Shown here: positions 18,052 to 26,625 of the stretch, piece after piece
Position numbering within the stretch: the stretch's first letter is position 1
Layout of the letters: every line of letters begins with the position of its first letter
Source: an uncultured Thermotogae bacterium
GTDB lineage: Bacteria; Thermotogota; Thermotogae; Mesoaciditogales; Mesoaciditogaceae
Length of the DNA stretch: 64,000 nucleotides
Assembly (NCBI GenBank): GCA_913056255.1
Contig: CAJXLN010000002.1
Span: 33,698 to 97,697 of the forward strand
Direction of reading: 5' to 3'
The notes under the pieces: model-generated
What the model was told of the DNA's origin: nothing
What the model saw: only the letters and a program-made list of their open reading frames with translations
Database searches by the model: none
Made by a program: the position numbers and the translations under genes

Positions 18052-20064
18052 ATGAATTGGATGCAAAAAATGAGAAAACACGCTCCTCTTATCGTATGGA
18101 TAATAGTCATCACATTTGCGGTGGGTATCGCATGGTGGTCTATCTCATATTTCATTGGAGGGTCTCGTGTATCAGCTTCGACCGTACATAAACCATCTGA
18201 AAGCCAAGCGATCGCCTTGGTAACCAAAAATGGAACTCCGCTTTCATACCAGTATTGGGTTATGCCAACCGAACTTCAAAATTACATGCAAAACATCATA
18301 GCCAATTACAAAAATTACTATGGGGCTCCACCTGATTCGTTATTCAAAGAGCCAGAACTTCAGGTAAATGCGATTAAGCAATTGGTCGATCAGAAAGTTA
18401 TAGATTACTTTGCCAATACGAACAACATCAGTATTTCAAGTAATGATATAGATTCACAGCTGAAGGCCATTGTCAATAAATACGCATCGAATCCGCAGGC
18501 AAAAGATTACATAATCAAGAGATACGGTTCGATAAAGAATTTTGAAAATGCAATAAAACCAGATGTGAAGCAAAGTCTTACAGTTCAAAAAGTAACGTCA
18601 CTGGTAGCAAATGTTACAGAGAGCGACGTCAAAAATTACTATGAATCTCACAAGACGGAGATAGAAGATAAATACGACGAAGTCAAAGCAGCTCACATAC
18701 TTGTTTCCACCCAAGCAACGGCAAATAAGATTCTTAATCTGATAAAATCCAAGAAAATAACTTTCTCTAAAGCTGCTGAAAAATATTCAAAAGACACGGC
18801 TTCAGCCACAAATGGTGGAGAACTTGAATGGTTTACACGCTCACAAATGGTTCCTCAATTCAGCAATGCTGCATTTAACGCAAAAGTTGGTCAAATCGTG
18901 GGACCAATCCAAACTCAGTATGGTTGGCATTTGATAGATGTTGAAGGCAAAAGAATGTATGACACATTTGATGCCATTAAATCTTCTACACCCATTTACA
19001 ACGATTTACTAACCCAGGTTAAAAATGAAAAATTCGCAAATTGGCTGAAGAAATACAAAGCGGACGAGAAGATTTCTTACCGTATTCAAGGCGAAGTGTT
19101 GCCTTATGTTCAAAGATTTTATTCAATACCGGCAACGAATGTAAAGAAGGTTAAGGCGTTCATAGAAGAAATGGATTCTTACGTGTATCCATCTAAGAGT
19201 GCCACGGTTAACACATCTATAGATCCAAGATTATTGGCACTTTACGAATCTGCACTTGAAGAATACAAGAGTGACTTGCAATCTCAAAATGCAGCACTTG
19301 AGAGCTATCATTACAGCTCAGGAACTTTCCCGGCAACTTATGTTGGCCTTTCAGCCACCGTTTTGCAGAAAAAACTGGATGAAGTGAGTAAGGAAATGGA
19401 TACCGCAACTGGCACGACCTTTTCAAAACTCTTTGACAAGAAACTCGAACTTCAGAAGGCCCTTAACTACGCTAATGCAATTGAAAACTTGAGAAAACTT
19501 GGTTACAAGAATACTGAAAGCATCAAAAAAGCTTACGATGACTATCAAAAGAAGTTGAATGAACTTTCAAGCAGGATAAAACAAGTTCTAAGTGCACTTT
19601 ACCAGGTTGCACCTTACTCATCAGATGTAGTTACAAAACTTTACAAACTCGAGCCTTCTAATAAGAAAGTTGCCCTTCAGTATTTTCAAAATGAGTACAA
19701 ACTAATAGAACCTGTACTTTCCAACAAACAAACGTACCAAATGTATTCATCTCGAATAACACCCGTTCTTGAATACGTCAAGTCAGGTTTAGAAAATATA
19801 ACATACACGGCCGAATCTACAAGCTTAAAGACGGGAGCAATTGTAACACTGATCGATATGTCGGAAAAAATGGGAAATTTGGGTGAAGAACTTAAATATT
19901 TGAAAAAACTCAAAGAAGTTGATCCCCATTATCAGGGTGTGGATCAGGTTATAAAGCAAGTGGAAAATGCGATCTCCGCAAGCTCGACATCCACAAAGAG
20001 TGCGACAAGCCTTCAATCCACACCGACTTTGAAGATACCCACTTCGAGTAATTCGGGGAAATAA
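18052..20064 (+). CDS. membrane-anchored parvulin-type foldase (SurA/PrsA-like)
   Basis: The 670-residue protein has one N-terminal membrane anchor (about residues 12-35) and a SurA-like chaperone segment containing the substrate-binding helices. A parvulin peptidyl-prolyl isomerase domain lies at about residues 212-305 (AAHILVST, NGGELEWFTRSQMVPQFSNA, YGWHLIDVEG). A long helical C-terminal region with TPR-like character follows to about 645, and a Ser/Thr-rich tail ends the protein. It would help fold exported and outer-membrane proteins. It begins at the base after the mfd stop with AAGGAGT upstream, and it is the last gene before a terminator. A PpiD-like role is possible. Confidence 0.88.
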   Translation: MNWMQKMRKHAPLIVWIIVITFAVGIAWWSISYFIGGSRVSASTVHKPSESQAIALVTKNGTPLSYQYWVMPTELQNYMQNIIANYKNYYGAPPDSLFKEPELQVNAIKQLVDQKVIDYFANTNNISISSNDIDSQLKAIVNKYASNPQAKDYIIKRYGSIKNFENAIKPDVKQSLTVQKVTSLVANVTESDVKNYYESHKTEIEDKYDEVKAAHILVSTQATANKILNLIKSKKITFSKAAEKYSKDTASATNGGELEWFTRSQMVPQFSNAAFNAKVGQIVGPIQTQYGWHLIDVEGKRMYDTFDAIKSSTPIYNDLLTQVKNEKFANWLKKYKADEKISYRIQGEVLPYVQRFYSIPATNVKKVKAFIEEMDSYVYPSKSATVNTSIDPRLLALYESALEEYKSDLQSQNAALESYHYSSGTFPATYVGLSATVLQKKLDEVSKEMDTATGTTFSKLFDKKLELQKALNYANAIENLRKLGYKNTESIKKAYDDYQKKLNELSSRIKQVLSALYQVAPYSSDVVTKLYKLEPSNKKVALQYFQNEYKLIEPVLSNKQTYQMYSSRITPVLEYVKSGLENITYTAESTSLKTGAIVTLIDMSEKMGNLGEELKYLKKLKEVDPHYQGVDQVIKQVENAISASSTSTKSATSLQSTPTLKIPTSSNSGK

Positions 20065-20092
20065 ATAAAAATAACAGAAGAATTTCATGACA

Positions 20093-20121
20093 AAAAGCTC
20101 CCGACTGGGAGCTTTTGTTTT
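20093..20121 (+). terminator. intrinsic terminator of the flagellar-mfd operon
   Basis: A perfect 10-bp stem (AAAAGCTCCC/GGGAGCTTTT) with loop GACT is followed by GTTTTG. It closes the plus-strand operon that starts at fliQ. Confidence 0.9.
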
Positions 20122-20140
20122 GTGTCAAAAATCAACTTTC

Positions 20141-20214
20141 TGGCTGCGCGGGGAGGACTCGAACCCCCACGCCGGGATCCAAATTCCCGTGTGCTACCAT
20201 TACACTACCGCGCA
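20141..20214 (-). tRNA. tRNA-Gln (anticodon UUG)
   Basis: The minus strand folds into a full cloverleaf: acceptor TGCGCGG/CCGCGCA, D arm GTGT/GCAC, anticodon stem CGGGA/TCCCG with loop ATTTGGA (anticodon TTG), T arm GGGGG/CCTCC with TTCGAGT loop, discriminator G and an encoded CCA. The first base pair U-A is typical of tRNA-Gln. Confidence 0.97.
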
Positions 20215-20223
20215 ATCATGAAT

Positions 20224-20253
20224 ATTCTAACACATAATCAGGGGGTAAGGCAA
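20224..20253 (-). promoter_or_regulatory. promoter of tRNA-Gln
   Basis: On the minus strand TTGCCT and TAGAAT are 18 bases apart, with the -10 ending nine bases before the tRNA. Confidence 0.5.
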
Positions 20254-20319
20254 GACTAATTTTATAAAAATCCACGTGAAATGATGATATGATCAAAAAC
20301 GTTATTTTCTTCCCGTATT

Positions 20320-20328
20320 TGATATAAT
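20320..20328 (+). promoter_or_regulatory. extended -10 promoter of the formate dehydrogenase gene
   Basis: TGATATAAT is a perfect extended -10 element. No clear -35 hexamer is present 17 bases upstream. The transcript would begin about 40 bases before the GTG start. Confidence 0.6.
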
Positions 20329-20374
20329 GTGAACAGTTGAGTGTTTTTTCTTGGCAAAAAAGGAGGCTTTTCAA

Positions 20375-23086
20375 GTGCTAAAAATGGTGAAGATAGAAGT
20401 AGATGGAAAAGAGTACTTGGCAGAAGAAGGAAAAAATCTCCTCGAATTTCTTCTTGAAAACGATTTCGATATCCCACATTTATGTTACCATCCATCCGTA
20501 AAAAGCATTGGGGCATGTCGTATGTGTGTCGTTGAAGTGGAAGGGGCCAAAAATCTCAGTACTTCTTGTACGACAAAGATCGTTGAAGGCTTGAAGGTCA
20601 AAACCAAAAGTGAAAGAGTCGACAAATCTGTGAAGATGAATTTAGCCCTCATTTTGTCAGAACATCCCAACGAATGTATGACTTGTGACATGAATGGAAA
20701 CTGCGATCTGCAAGATTTAGCTTACAAGTATTTTCCTGAAGGTGAGCCCACATTTGGTTATTCTAAGCGGAATATACCACTCGATGATTCCAGTGAGTTC
20801 ATCTTAAGGGATCTGAACAAGTGTATACAATGTCAACTGTGTGTCAGAGTTTGCGATGAAATTCAAGGTATGAGTGTGTATTCCATGGCAAACCGTGGGT
20901 ATAAAGAATTGCCTACCACACCCTACGAACTTCCACTTGCAGAAACTGACTGTGTTAACTGTGGGCAATGTGCCACGATATGTCCTGTTGGCGCTATAGT
21001 GGAAAAACCGTCTATAGGCAAAGCACGATGGTGGGAAACCGAAAAAACAAAAACGACTTGTGTGTACTGTGGTGTCGGTTGCCAACTGGATGTGTATTCC
21101 GATCCGAAAAAGAACGATATCGTTAGAATCAATGCATCCAAGCAAAATCCCGAAGTTAACGATGGGGTAGCAACGTGCGTGAAGGGGAAATTCGGTTATG
21201 AATTCGTCAATCATCCTGATAGATTAAAAGATCCAATGATAAGGAAAAACGGGAATTTGGTTCCCGTTGAGTGGAATGAAGCTCTTGATTACACGGCTAA
21301 GAGATTACTCGAAATAAAAGAAAAATATGGGCCTGATTCCATTGCCTTCCTTTCTTCCGCAAGATGTACAAACGAAGAAAATTATCTACTTCAAAAAATA
21401 GCCCGTGTTGCCATTGGAACTAACAATGTGGATCATTGTGCAAGACTCTGCCATGCCTCCACGGTTGCAGGTTTGGCAAGAACACTTGGGAGCGGTGCAA
21501 TGACGAACAATCTACACGATGTACTTGAAGCCAACGTGATCCTCTTGACAGGTTCCAATCCAACTGAAAACCATCCGGTTTACGGTTCGAGAATAAAAAG
21601 AGCCGTTCGTGAAGGAGCAAAGCTTATTGTCGCTGATCCAAGAAGAATCGAGCTTGTAGACTACGCAACTCTATGGTTGAGACACTTGCCTGGTACAGAC
21701 ACTGCACTTTTCAACGGAATACTCAACGTGATAATACGAGAAGAACTTTACGATAAGAATTTTATCGATGATCGTACTGAAGGTTTTGAAAAACTTAAAA
21801 GGACTGTTGAAAAGTATAATCCGGAGTACGTTTCTCACATAACTCAAGTACCACTCGATGATATAATACGTGCTGCAAGAATCTACGGAAACGCTGAAAA
21901 TGCTGCGATCATATATGCAATGGGAATAACTCAACACGTAACTGGAACTGACAACGTTACATCTTTGGCAAACCTTGCCATGGCTACCGGGAATATTGGA
22001 AGGCCTGGAACGGGTGTGAATCCACTTCGTGGACAGGGAAATGTTCAGGGCGCTTGTGATGTCGGAGCACTGCCAAACGTGTATCCTGGATATCAGAAGG
22101 TAACAGATGAAAATATACGTAGAAAATTTGAAAAAGCGTGGGGAGTGAAAAGATTATCTTCCAAGAACGGTTTAACGATCGTTGAAATGATGAATGCCAT
22201 CCTTGATGGAAAAATAAAGGCTTTGTTCATCATGGGGGAAAATCCGAAAATGAGTGATCCAGATGCCCACCATGTTGAAAAGGCACTTCAAAGTCTTGAA
22301 TTCATGGTAAGCATGGATATATTTCCAAATGAAACGAACAAGTACGCAGATGTGGTTTTAGCAGCATCGAGTGGCTTCGAAAAAGATGGTACCTTCACGA
22401 ACACCGAAAGAAGAATTCAAAGAGTAAGAGCGGCTATAAAACCAGTCGGAAATTCCAAACCGGATTGGATCATACTTAAAGAAATTTCAAATCGTCTTGG
22501 CTATAATATGAAATACGAAGATCCCTCTGAGGTGATGGACGAGATCGCGAGTGTTACACCTATCTACGGTGGAATTTCATACGATCGATTGGAAAATGTA
22601 GGACTCCAATGGCCATGCCCATCACCAGATCATCCTGGGACACCGATACTTCATGCTGAGAAATTCAATCGTCCAAATGGGAAAGGGAAATTCGTACCCG
22701 TTGAATTTGCAGAACCACCAGAGTTGCCAGACGAGGAATATCCATTTTATTTGTCCACCGGAAGGATACTCTATCACTACCACACCGGAACTATGACGAG
22801 GCGTGTTAAGGCGATAGATAAACTAAAACCGGAAGTTGAGATAGAGATCAATCCATCGGATGCTGAAAAACTCGGAGTATCAACGAACGATGTTGTAAAA
22901 GTCACATCGAGAAGAGGCTCCATATCCGGAAAGGCGAAGATAACCAGACGCTCTATGGAAGGAATGGTATTCATACCATTCCATTATGCAGAAGCTGCTG
23001 CAAACGATCTAACGCTTGCGGTACTCGATCCGATCGCGAAGATCCCAACGTACAAAGTTGCAGCCGTGAAGATAGAAAAGGTATAA
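20375..23086 (+). CDS. fdhA: formate dehydrogenase catalytic subunit (cysteine type, FdhA/FdhF)
   Basis: This 903-residue molybdo- or tungsto-enzyme oxidises formate or reduces CO2. It carries an N-terminal 2Fe-2S ferredoxin domain (CYHPSVKSIGACRMCVVEV) and a NuoG-like His-Cys 4Fe-4S segment (HPNECMTCDMNGNC). Next come two 4Fe-4S clusters (CIQCQLCVRVC and CVNCGQCATICPVG), then the bis-MGD domain with its own 4Fe-4S motif (CVYCGVGC). The metal ligand position is Cys359 (HCARLCH), encoded by TGC, not selenocysteine. AAGGAGG at 20360-20366 selects GTG 20375. No electron-transfer subunits or hydrogenase genes adjoin it; convergent fdhD is downstream. Confidence 0.92.
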   Translation: MLKMVKIEVDGKEYLAEEGKNLLEFLLENDFDIPHLCYHPSVKSIGACRMCVVEVEGAKNLSTSCTTKIVEGLKVKTKSERVDKSVKMNLALILSEHPNECMTCDMNGNCDLQDLAYKYFPEGEPTFGYSKRNIPLDDSSEFILRDLNKCIQCQLCVRVCDEIQGMSVYSMANRGYKELPTTPYELPLAETDCVNCGQCATICPVGAIVEKPSIGKARWWETEKTKTTCVYCGVGCQLDVYSDPKKNDIVRINASKQNPEVNDGVATCVKGKFGYEFVNHPDRLKDPMIRKNGNLVPVEWNEALDYTAKRLLEIKEKYGPDSIAFLSSARCTNEENYLLQKIARVAIGTNNVDHCARLCHASTVAGLARTLGSGAMTNNLHDVLEANVILLTGSNPTENHPVYGSRIKRAVREGAKLIVADPRRIELVDYATLWLRHLPGTDTALFNGILNVIIREELYDKNFIDDRTEGFEKLKRTVEKYNPEYVSHITQVPLDDIIRAARIYGNAENAAIIYAMGITQHVTGTDNVTSLANLAMATGNIGRPGTGVNPLRGQGNVQGACDVGALPNVYPGYQKVTDENIRRKFEKAWGVKRLSSKNGLTIVEMMNAILDGKIKALFIMGENPKMSDPDAHHVEKALQSLEFMVSMDIFPNETNKYADVVLAASSGFEKDGTFTNTERRIQRVRAAIKPVGNSKPDWIILKEISNRLGYNMKYEDPSEVMDEIASVTPIYGGISYDRLENVGLQWPCPSPDHPGTPILHAEKFNRPNGKGKFVPVEFAEPPELPDEEYPFYLSTGRILYHYHTGTMTRRVKAIDKLKPEVEIEINPSDAEKLGVSTNDVVKVTSRRGSISGKAKITRRSMEGMVFIPFHYAEAAANDLTLAVLDPIAKIPTYKVAAVKIEKV

Positions 23087-23117
23087 CTCATGTAAAGACA
23101 AGGTAGTAACTTTGTCG

Positions 23118-23846
23118 CTAAATTTCCACACGTTCTGGATGCGTGTAGATGTTAGCGTGCCTTCCTCTTACAAAACCAATGAGTGTGATTTTCCGAATTT
23201 CAGCTGATTCTATAGCCTTATCGGTAACGGCAGATTTTGTGATCACTATGGGAATGCCGATCATTGCGCACTCTTCAACTATTCTTGAGTTTGCACGTCC
23301 GCTGGCAAAGAGTACAGGCTTGTCCACTTTGGTGGGATTGGAAACCATGTAACCAATACATTTTTCCACTGCACTGTGACGGGAAATATCTTCGGCAATG
23401 TATAAAAATTCGTCTTTTGCCAGATCGAAAACGCCTACCATATGGCAACCGCCGGTCTCTTCAAAAAGTGCGGAGGATTTCAACAGCTCTGCAATTCTTT
23501 TGAAGATAACATTTACAGAGATGGTGTATTTTCTACGATGATTTTTAAAGATTTCTGATTTGTTCAACAAAGTAACATCTACACGATTTCCATTCATCTC
23601 TAATTTCAATTCAGATGAGTTTGTCATAAGACCTTTGGCATAAAGAGTACCAATTGCCAGATAGTCGAGGTCATTTGGTGTACAAGAAATTTCCGAAACG
23701 ATTTCATCGTTAAAGGATATGCGTGCTGTGAATTCTTCAACGACAACATCTTTTTGAACCTCTTTTGAATTGTTCTTCACTTTGAGTATCTTAACTTCTT
23801 TTCTCATTTTGAATCCATAATCACCTGCCTTTGTAATCATAATCAT
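23118..23846 (-). CDS. fdhD: formate dehydrogenase accessory sulfurtransferase FdhD
   Basis: FdhD passes sulfur from a cysteine desulfurase to the molybdenum cofactor of formate dehydrogenase. Family motifs are CTPNDLDYLAIGTLYAKG, EETGGCHMVGVF, AEDISRHSAVEKCIGYM, FASGRANSRIVEE and KSAVTDKAIE. The loop that carries the Cys-x-x-Cys pair in the E. coli protein has no cysteine here (HRRKYTISVN). The remaining Cys are single: in CTPND, TGGCH, EKCIG and EECAM. The start is uncertain: ATG 23846 has no ribosome site; ATG 23807 (MRKEVKILK) is a plausible alternative. It converges on fdhA with a 31-base gap. Confidence 0.88.
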   Translation of the reverse strand: MIMITKAGDYGFKMRKEVKILKVKNNSKEVQKDVVVEEFTARISFNDEIVSEISCTPNDLDYLAIGTLYAKGLMTNSSELKLEMNGNRVDVTLLNKSEIFKNHRRKYTISVNVIFKRIAELLKSSALFEETGGCHMVGVFDLAKDEFLYIAEDISRHSAVEKCIGYMVSNPTKVDKPVLFASGRANSRIVEECAMIGIPIVITKSAVTDKAIESAEIRKITLIGFVRGRHANIYTHPERVEI

Positions 23847-24141
23847 TAAATCATGTTGTGCGTGAATGTTAAGAAGCTATCCTTAAAATCGCATCGCTTT
23901 TCAAGCGATTAGGAATTTTTTTCAAAGCCTTATCAAGACCGAATCGCTCGTTTATCCATCTTTCAGTTCACACCGCTCGGCACTCGTTACTTCGGCTTTT
24001 ACGACCAAGTCGGTAGACGCGACCGGTAGCCGAGAAGCAGCAGCCGCGACCCTTTAGCACCATCTTTTCCACTTTTGTGCCCCGTAAAACAGAATAAAAA
24101 AGCACAGGGCCAGTAGTAAAAAGGCGAATTCAAAGGTATTC
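23847..24141. other. spacer with short dispersed motifs, no gene seen
   Basis: This spacer separates two minus-strand genes. It holds a 7-bp hairpin ATCGCTT/AAGCGAT (23892-23908) that also occurs, one pair shorter, near 789-803. It also holds TAGCACCATCTTTTCC (24055-24070), repeated at 63853-63868. The stretch 23980-24050 is richer in G+C than its surroundings. I see no open frame and no terminator with a T-run. Confidence 0.35.
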
Positions 24142-25314
24142 TCACTTCATTTCAAGGTAAAATCCAAGCTCTTTCCCAAAGAAGATCTCCGGCTCGAAAA
24201 CACCAAATGGGCTGTTTATCTTTACTCCCAATCCTATAGACGCTTTAAAGGATTCCAAACTGATATTTTTATAATTCATAAATGCAATCTGAGGGATCAA
24301 TTCTGGCGTGTAAAGACTCAATTCTGGGGATTTGGATATTTCAAATGATGAAGTGAGTGGTACTCCGATTCTCGTTTCAAAAAGCAACATAAACGGAAGA
24401 TCAAATTCTTTTGTATCGTAACCTTTCAGATTGTAGGTATCACCAAAGTAGATTTTTCTTGTGAAGGGCGCATTCCCAAGATTCAAGACTCCGTAGAGTC
24501 TCGCTTGATAGTATACCTGTCCTATCATTCTGTGGTAAAGATTTCCATCAAGGGTGAACACCGAATATTTCGTGCCGTTTATTCCCTTCTCGAGGTGTAA
24601 ATTCCACCACGCGTAAGTGCGTTTGTTCTGCATTTGAATTGGTCGATCGTAAATGTCAAGCGAAACTGCATCAACGGCAAACTGTTCACTTGCCGATATA
24701 GAAACATTCTCGTGAATGTAATTCGCCATGAATCCAGAATTTCCACTCAACACATAGCCCGCGCCTACAGTTTTTCTTGCCAAATCGTACTGAAATTTTG
24801 ATTGTGAAGTTATCCACTGCATTTTTTTAAGATTCGAAAGTGCAATTTCAAAAGAAAATGGCGTTCCAAATGCCCGCTGTGAGGAAAGATCAAGTGAATA
24901 ACCACCAGCAAAGATTTCAAATGGAGAAAGGTTGAAAAATCTTATCGACGCTTCTCCCTGTACTCCAAGTCCAAAGAGATCGCTTTCTTTGATGCCAACT
25001 CCTTTCACCAAATCAACTATGGGAGAAATATGATTTTTCTCTTCAACACTTACCACGAGTACGTAATCATCATTCGTTGCTTCTAAATTCATGTAGACGT
25101 TTGAAAAAAGCCCAGAACTCATCAAAATATTTTGTGCTTTGGCTAATTCGTCTACGTTCACCTTCATACCTTTTTTGTAACTCATAAGATTGAGAATAAC
25201 GAACTTCTTTGTGAATGTGTTGCCCTGTATTTGGACATTTACTATTCTATTTGTGGCGAAGACGGACAACGAGAGAATCAAAATCAGAGTCAGTGATGAA
25301 ATTATTTTTTTCAT
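24142..25314 (-). CDS. Omp85-family outer-membrane barrel with a single POTRA domain
   Basis: The 390-residue protein has a signal peptide (to about residue 20). One POTRA domain follows (about 22-95: VNVQIQGNTFTKKFVILNLM, then LMSSGLFSNVYMNLE), and then a barrel of alternating aromatic beta-strands to the C-terminus. YNLKGYDTKEF near residue 305 resembles the L6 (V/I)RG(F/Y) motif of BamA/TamA/FhaC proteins. One POTRA domain is fewer than BamA has, so a specialised transporter or assembly factor is more likely than BamA. The ATG overlaps the stop codon of the sugar-binding protein gene (ATGA), making it the last gene of the importer operon. Confidence 0.82.
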   Translation of the reverse strand: MKKIISSLTLILILSLSVFATNRIVNVQIQGNTFTKKFVILNLMSYKKGMKVNVDELAKAQNILMSSGLFSNVYMNLEATNDDYVLVVSVEEKNHISPIVDLVKGVGIKESDLFGLGVQGEASIRFFNLSPFEIFAGGYSLDLSSQRAFGTPFSFEIALSNLKKMQWITSQSKFQYDLARKTVGAGYVLSGNSGFMANYIHENVSISASEQFAVDAVSLDIYDRPIQMQNKRTYAWWNLHLEKGINGTKYSVFTLDGNLYHRMIGQVYYQARLYGVLNLGNAPFTRKIYFGDTYNLKGYDTKEFDLPFMLLFETRIGVPLTSSFEISKSPELSLYTPELIPQIAFMNYKNISLESFKASIGLGVKINSPFGVFEPEIFFGKELGFYLEMK

Positions 25315-26582
25315 TTTTGTCTCTCCGACTTCAGGATTTCATCAACTTTTTTTGCCGCATCGTCAAAAGCCTGTTGAGGATTTTTAACACCATGTCTGAC
25401 TTCTTCAATTGCATTGAAAAGTGTGTGCCTGATTTCTATTATGTCAACGTTCACCGGTCTTGGACGCGCGTAAGGTATCGCCTCAACTGCTGGCTTCAAC
25501 TGTGGAAACTTTTTCCATATGAGCTTTATTTGCAATGAACTCAGAGCCGATTTTCTAACCGGCAAATATCCGGTATTCTCATACCAATAGAGTGTATTTT
25601 TCGTATTCGTCATCCATTTTATAAACTCCCATGCCGCTTTTTGCTTTCCAAGGGAAACATTGGAAAGTATTGCCAATGAACCACCACCAAGCGTTGTGGC
25701 AGTTGCCTTGTGGGATGGTAGCATCGCAACTCCAAGATCCCATGGAAGATTATCAAGTGCGTAACGTATTCCTCCACTGGTCATGGGGCCCATTGCGATC
25801 TTTCCCATCATGAAAGCCTGGATTCCCTCTTGATAGTTCATATTTGCAGGAGATATTCCTTCATCAAACCAACTTTTCCATCTTTTGAGTGTCTCAACAG
25901 CTGGTGGCTGATCAACGAGACATTTCGTCATGGACGAATTGAAAACTTTCCCGCCATTTTGCCATATAAGAGGCTCGAATTGATAAAAAGCCGTGTCTTC
26001 TCCACTGACTCCCCAAAACAATCCATATTGGGTAGCTCGGCCATTCGGAGCACGTACGGTTAATTTTTTTGCCACTTCTTCCATTTCTTTCCATGTTTTT
26101 GGCGCTTTGTTGGGATCAAGACCGGCTTTCTTGAAAAGATCTTCGTTGTAAAAGAGCATTAAACAGCTTATGTTGAAGGGCAAAGCGTAGGGTTTTCCGT
26201 TTATTACAACCGTTTTCCAGAATGGATCTACAAAATCAGATTTAAGAGATGGATCTTTTGAAAGGAACTTCGACAGATCGAGAAGTTGATGGTTGGCTGT
26301 AAATATTCTCAAGTGCTCAATGTTCAGTTGTACGATATCAGGTGTGTTCTTCGAAAGAAAAGCAGTTTTGAGTTTTGTAACGGTCTGATCGTAATTTCCC
26401 TCATAGATCGCCACAACATGTATGCCTGGATGTGTCGAGTTGAATTCTGACACCAACTTATCTAAAGCAGGCTTTTGATAGTCAGACATAGAATGCCAAA
26501 AGACAAGATTGACATTTGCAAATGCAAATGTGGTAATAAGAAGAAGCACTGCAACGATCAAAAAAGAATTTCTTTTCACCAT
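25311..26582 (-). CDS. ABC transporter sugar-binding protein (cluster B, UgpB/MalE-like)
   Basis: The protein has 423 residues with a signal peptide (MVKRNSFLIVAVLLLITTFAFA), then VNLVFWHSMSDYQKPALDKL, the usual start of the type 1 extracellular solute-binding family. TPDIVQLNIEHLRIF, YALPFNISCLMLFYNEDLFKKAG and GSLAILSNVS fit the family. There is no lipobox. It would deliver a sugar or glycerol-phosphate-like ligand to the two permeases upstream in the operon; the ligand cannot be read from sequence. The ATG follows GGGGGAA. Its stop overlaps the barrel gene. Confidence 0.9.
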   Translation of the reverse strand: MVKRNSFLIVAVLLLITTFAFANVNLVFWHSMSDYQKPALDKLVSEFNSTHPGIHVVAIYEGNYDQTVTKLKTAFLSKNTPDIVQLNIEHLRIFTANHQLLDLSKFLSKDPSLKSDFVDPFWKTVVINGKPYALPFNISCLMLFYNEDLFKKAGLDPNKAPKTWKEMEEVAKKLTVRAPNGRATQYGLFWGVSGEDTAFYQFEPLIWQNGGKVFNSSMTKCLVDQPPAVETLKRWKSWFDEGISPANMNYQEGIQAFMMGKIAMGPMTSGGIRYALDNLPWDLGVAMLPSHKATATTLGGGSLAILSNVSLGKQKAAWEFIKWMTNTKNTLYWYENTGYLPVRKSALSSLQIKLIWKKFPQLKPAVEAIPYARPRPVNVDIIEIRHTLFNAIEEVRHGVKNPQQAFDDAAKKVDEILKSERQK

Positions 26583-26625
26583 ATATTCCCCCTTTCGTTT
26601 TAAACGGCTACAGAAGCACTGTTCC

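Noticed and set aside
21428-21460. Possible selenocysteine site in formate dehydrogenase
   Set aside because: The codon at the metal-ligand position is TGC (Cys359), not TGA, so no SECIS is required.
23088-23117. Terminator between fdhA and fdhD
   Set aside because: An 8-bp stem (GACAAGGT/ACTTTGTC, one G-U) is present, but there is no T-run on either strand.
23807-23830. Four-codon frame overlapping the internal fdhD ATG (AGGTGATTATG...ATGA)
   Set aside because: It looks like a coupled mini-cistron but is too short to separate from chance, and the fdhD start itself is uncertain.
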